Assembly: GCA_012845835.1 (NCBI GenBank)
Contig: JABAKD010000017.1
Coordinates: 8,732,942 to 8,796,941 of the forward strand
Length of the DNA: 64,000 nucleotides
DNA from: Undaria pinnatifida
Taxonomy: Eukaryota > Sar > Phaeophyceae > Laminariales > Alariaceae
Direction of reading: 5' to 3'
Each line of letters starts with the position of its first letter. Positions within the stretch are counted from its first letter, which is position 1. A program made the translations under genes and the position numbers. Below, one piece after another: positions 61,484 to 64,000 of this stretch. Under the pieces are notes generated by a model, which saw nothing but the letters and a program-made list of their open reading frames with translations, ran no database searches and was not told the origin of the DNA.

Positions 61484-64000
61484 CTCAAAAGAAGGAAACT
61501 CAACGGTGGCAGAATGAAGACGGCGATGACGAGAATAACGTAGCAGGTTCATGGACGTTGTGAAAAACTGCGCGTAACCGGGGAAACACACTCGCCGAGT
61601 CCAGGCACCATATGTTTGTATACGAGGTGTCTGTGGGCCCCCGCTGGGTTTCAACGCCCTTGGCTGAAGGTACTCCAACTACTGTAATGACATTCCTCTT
61701 GCATCAAGTGCAAGTTTAACAAAGATCGAAGGAGCGGCAAATAACAAGGAAACCAGCATTGGTTTGACCAAACGACTTTCTACACTGAGTCATCCCACGC
61801 TACGGGTGCAACAAAATCGTATGAGCTCCTAACATGAGCAACTCAATATCTCGCCGGAAACATGACATCGAAAACATTCGCAACCCGGCCAACGTTTCGG
61901 TATTCGCTAAGATATTCCCAAAGCAAGTGCACTTTTTAAGTTATTCGACAATTCGATAGCTTCACAATTAAGGCGCTTAACTGGTCCGAAGCGTTTCACC
62001 CTAAAGATGCCAGAATATGCAACGCCCGCGGTGAAATGAATCTACTTCCGTACTACTACTGTCCCGGAGGAACTGCACTCTCGGTTTGAAGACCGTTGGC
62101 GTTTGCTACTGTACTCTTCACAGGTGTAGGCCATGGGGCTGTTTTCTGGACTGCGCGCAAGGAGCTACTAACAAGCAAGATTTCGAGTTAGACAGGCAGC
62201 TGATAATGATACAAGTAGTAACGTGAGGGAAAAATTGAACCCCGCCTACCATCGATTAGTTTAACATGTCCTAGGGAACGCACCCCGGGGTAGGTGTGAA
62301 TGGCGGATGCAATGGAGCGGCATAGGATATGATAGATGAAGGCACAATGGTCTCCTTCCGTTGGTATTAAGAAAATGGAAACCCATGATTAAGGCTATCG
62401 AAGGGGGGTCACTGTTAGGGCCACCTATCTCAGCATCTCACTGGCGCTCACCATGCGAGTGACCCTTAAGGCGTTTCGGGTTTGTGATGCGAATCGCCCC
62501 ACAAATCTTACTATTTCTGTCACTGTTACTGTTGCTGTTACTGTTACAGTTACTGTTTCTGATAATGTTTCTGTTACTGTTACTGTTACTGTTACTGTTA
62601 CTGTTGCTGTTACTGTTACTGTTACTGTTACTGTCACTGTTACTGTTACTGTTGCTGTTACTGTTACAGTTACTGTTACTGTTACTGTTACTGTTACCGT
62701 TACTGTTACTGTTACTGTTACTGTTACTGTTACTGTTACTGTTACTGTTACTGTTACTGTTACTGTTACTGTTACTGTTACTGTTACTGTTACTGTTACT
62801 GTTACTGTTACGGTTACGGTTACTCTACGCAGACAAAAAAAACATATTGAAGTATATCTATTGATTGAGGTGCGTCTAACCACTCGCGCAAGTGGCCCGG
62901 ACTCGACGGCAATCGAAATGGGGGTGCCCCCTCTACCGTATCCTTCGTCCCATGCACAGCGACACGATAACTGATTATAGCGGCCTTCCAACAGCGCGTA
63001 CATGCAGCATGCCATATCGAATGGTATGCGCGTGTCATAGAGATGCTTGAATTGGCGTCCACGATTGAACACCATCCACGAGCTTGTCAGCCCGCTCTGT
63101 TTCGTTCTCAAGATGATCGTTTCCATGATGTGACGAGCTACAACAGTGGTGGGACCGATAGTGGTGGGACCGTTTGATTCTAACGATTTTGGTTTGAAGA
63201 TCTTTCTGCCTCACTCAAACGAAGACGACTTGGAGAACCCAATGGACAATTCCATGGCCTCCCGTAAATATGTAGATGCTACTGTTAAACGCATGGCATT
63301 CCGCTGGGACTGCCTAGTGGCTGCTTCAAGTTGAGGAGACACGTCAATCGTACCTGTTTTTGCCAAACAAGCGCTAACCCTGTTCTAGTGCCAAACGTCT
63401 GATGCTGTCATTTCCGTAAGTATTCGTCATGCCTTCCCTGCAAAGTCCAAGACGAGTTGAATGCGGGACGAAACGTTCACCCCAACCAATGGCCGACTTG
63501 CCTGTGTGCCCCATGCGTGCCGCGAAATGTTCGTGGACGGCCAGTATTGAAAGTGCGTATTATTCTTGTCCGTTCGTGGTCGATTTCTTGCCCTTGGGCT
63601 TGTCTCGTACGTCGGCCCTCCTTATGAGTGATCAAAGCACAATCGCCACAGAAAAATACGACGCAAAAAAAAAGACAAGAAAGGGGTGGATTCGCCGGAA
63701 GGAAAGACAAGGATGATTATAAGAGATGGGTCAGGTGTTGGAAAAAATATTTTACATACCTGGTACCTTTTTTTGTTTTTCTTACTCTAACAGGAGCCAG
63801 CTGCGGTTGGAAGCGGGGTGTTCCTTACCCTGTTACAATCGGTTGACTCCCTTACTCCTTCGACTTCCTCGTGAGAAGCTCGTTCCAAGGGCTAAGCGCA
63901 GAAATACCAAAAGAAAGCACCTCAAAAGGAAATAGAGGATGCGCCCACCGGTAAAGAACAGAGGTGAGTGAACCTGTTACAAACGGACGTCTTCTCTCGT
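61484..64000. other. Flank or 5' intron, no supported exon
   Basis: A MITE-related fragment with CAACTCAATATCTCGCCGG occurs near 61,840, and the hexamer satellite follows at 62.5 kb. Minus-strand segments near 63.1 kb (HLENETERADKLVDGVQSW) and 63.6 kb (LIRRADVRDKPKG) look weakly protein-like, but I could not place them with splice sites. Confidence 0.35.
62519..62822. repeat. TTACTG hexamer satellite, ~50 units
   Basis: About 300 bp of TTACTG with scattered TTGCTG, TTACAG and TCACTG variants. Both strands are open over it, giving Thr-Val or Leu-rich translations, which are artefacts. Confidence 0.97.

Noticed and set aside
59006-59572. 188-codon plus-strand frame
   Set aside because: Falls in a GC-rich diverged duplication, overlaps equally long frames in other phases, and has no domain motif.
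62425-63126. 233-codon minus-strand frame with Thr-Val repeats
   Set aside because: Mostly the TTACTG satellite; all frames stay open across a six-base repeat without stops.
1-64000. Prokaryotic operon, CRISPR array or viral genome
   Set aside because: No dense same-strand open frames, ribosome-binding patterns, regular spacer arrays or viral hallmark motifs. Splice-bounded exons and intron repeats show nuclear eukaryotic DNA.

Overview
The window is eukaryotic and gene-poor. I read it as one very large, intron-rich gene on the minus strand, running from about 61.5 kb (or beyond the right edge) down to a stop codon at about 2.3 kb. I recovered about 30 exons by eye from reading-frame continuity, GT...AG junctions and family motifs. 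From 48,504 down to 2,313, 26 exons join without a single phase conflict into about 1,742 codons. Every intron in that block is GT-AG except one that needs a GC donor. No second convincing protein gene was found, and about 90% of the DNA is intron.

The predicted protein is an ankyrin-repeat / polycystin (PKD2, TRPP-like) channel. In translation order it has: a low-complexity N-terminal region (61.48-54.3 kb, joins partly unresolved); six to seven ankyrin repeats (48.5-40.8 kb); S1 (36.8 kb); a polycystin-type extracellular domain (35.2, 31.0 and 28.4 kb exons); S2 (26.7 kb), S3 (26.2 kb), S4 (24.4 kb), S5 (22.9 kb), a long turret with two N-glycosylation sequons (22.5 kb), pore helix and filter (21.9 kb) and S6 (21.1 kb); then a cytoplasmic tail of more than 900 residues, including one 1.66-kb exon, ending at 2.3 kb. 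N-terminal ankyrins recall TRPA/TRPV/TRPC channels, while the large S1-S2 domain and pore are polycystin-like. The combination is the main discovery candidate.

The introns hold a second unusual signal. At least eight exons lie near one to three decayed, recognisably homologous copies of themselves (S6, S2, S1, extracellular-domain, ankyrin and tail exons). The gene seems to have suffered repeated local exon duplication followed by decay. Some copies keep an open frame or a splice site, so a few may be alternative exons.

Other content: a roughly 250-bp MITE family with 18-bp terminal inverted repeats; a foldback-like element (about 49.9-53.8 kb) whose long arms are built from tandem subrepeats; a dispersed 210-bp repeat in opposite orientations at 9.35 and 33.8 kb; several microsatellites and minisatellites, including a 300-bp TTACTG hexamer; a short interstitial telomere-like tract; and a tRNA-like pseudogene.

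The organism cannot be fixed from sequence alone. Short exons, kilobase introns, about 10% coding and a polycystin channel suit a flagellated eukaryote with a large repeat-rich genome, such as a brown alga or other stramenopile. An invertebrate animal is not excluded.
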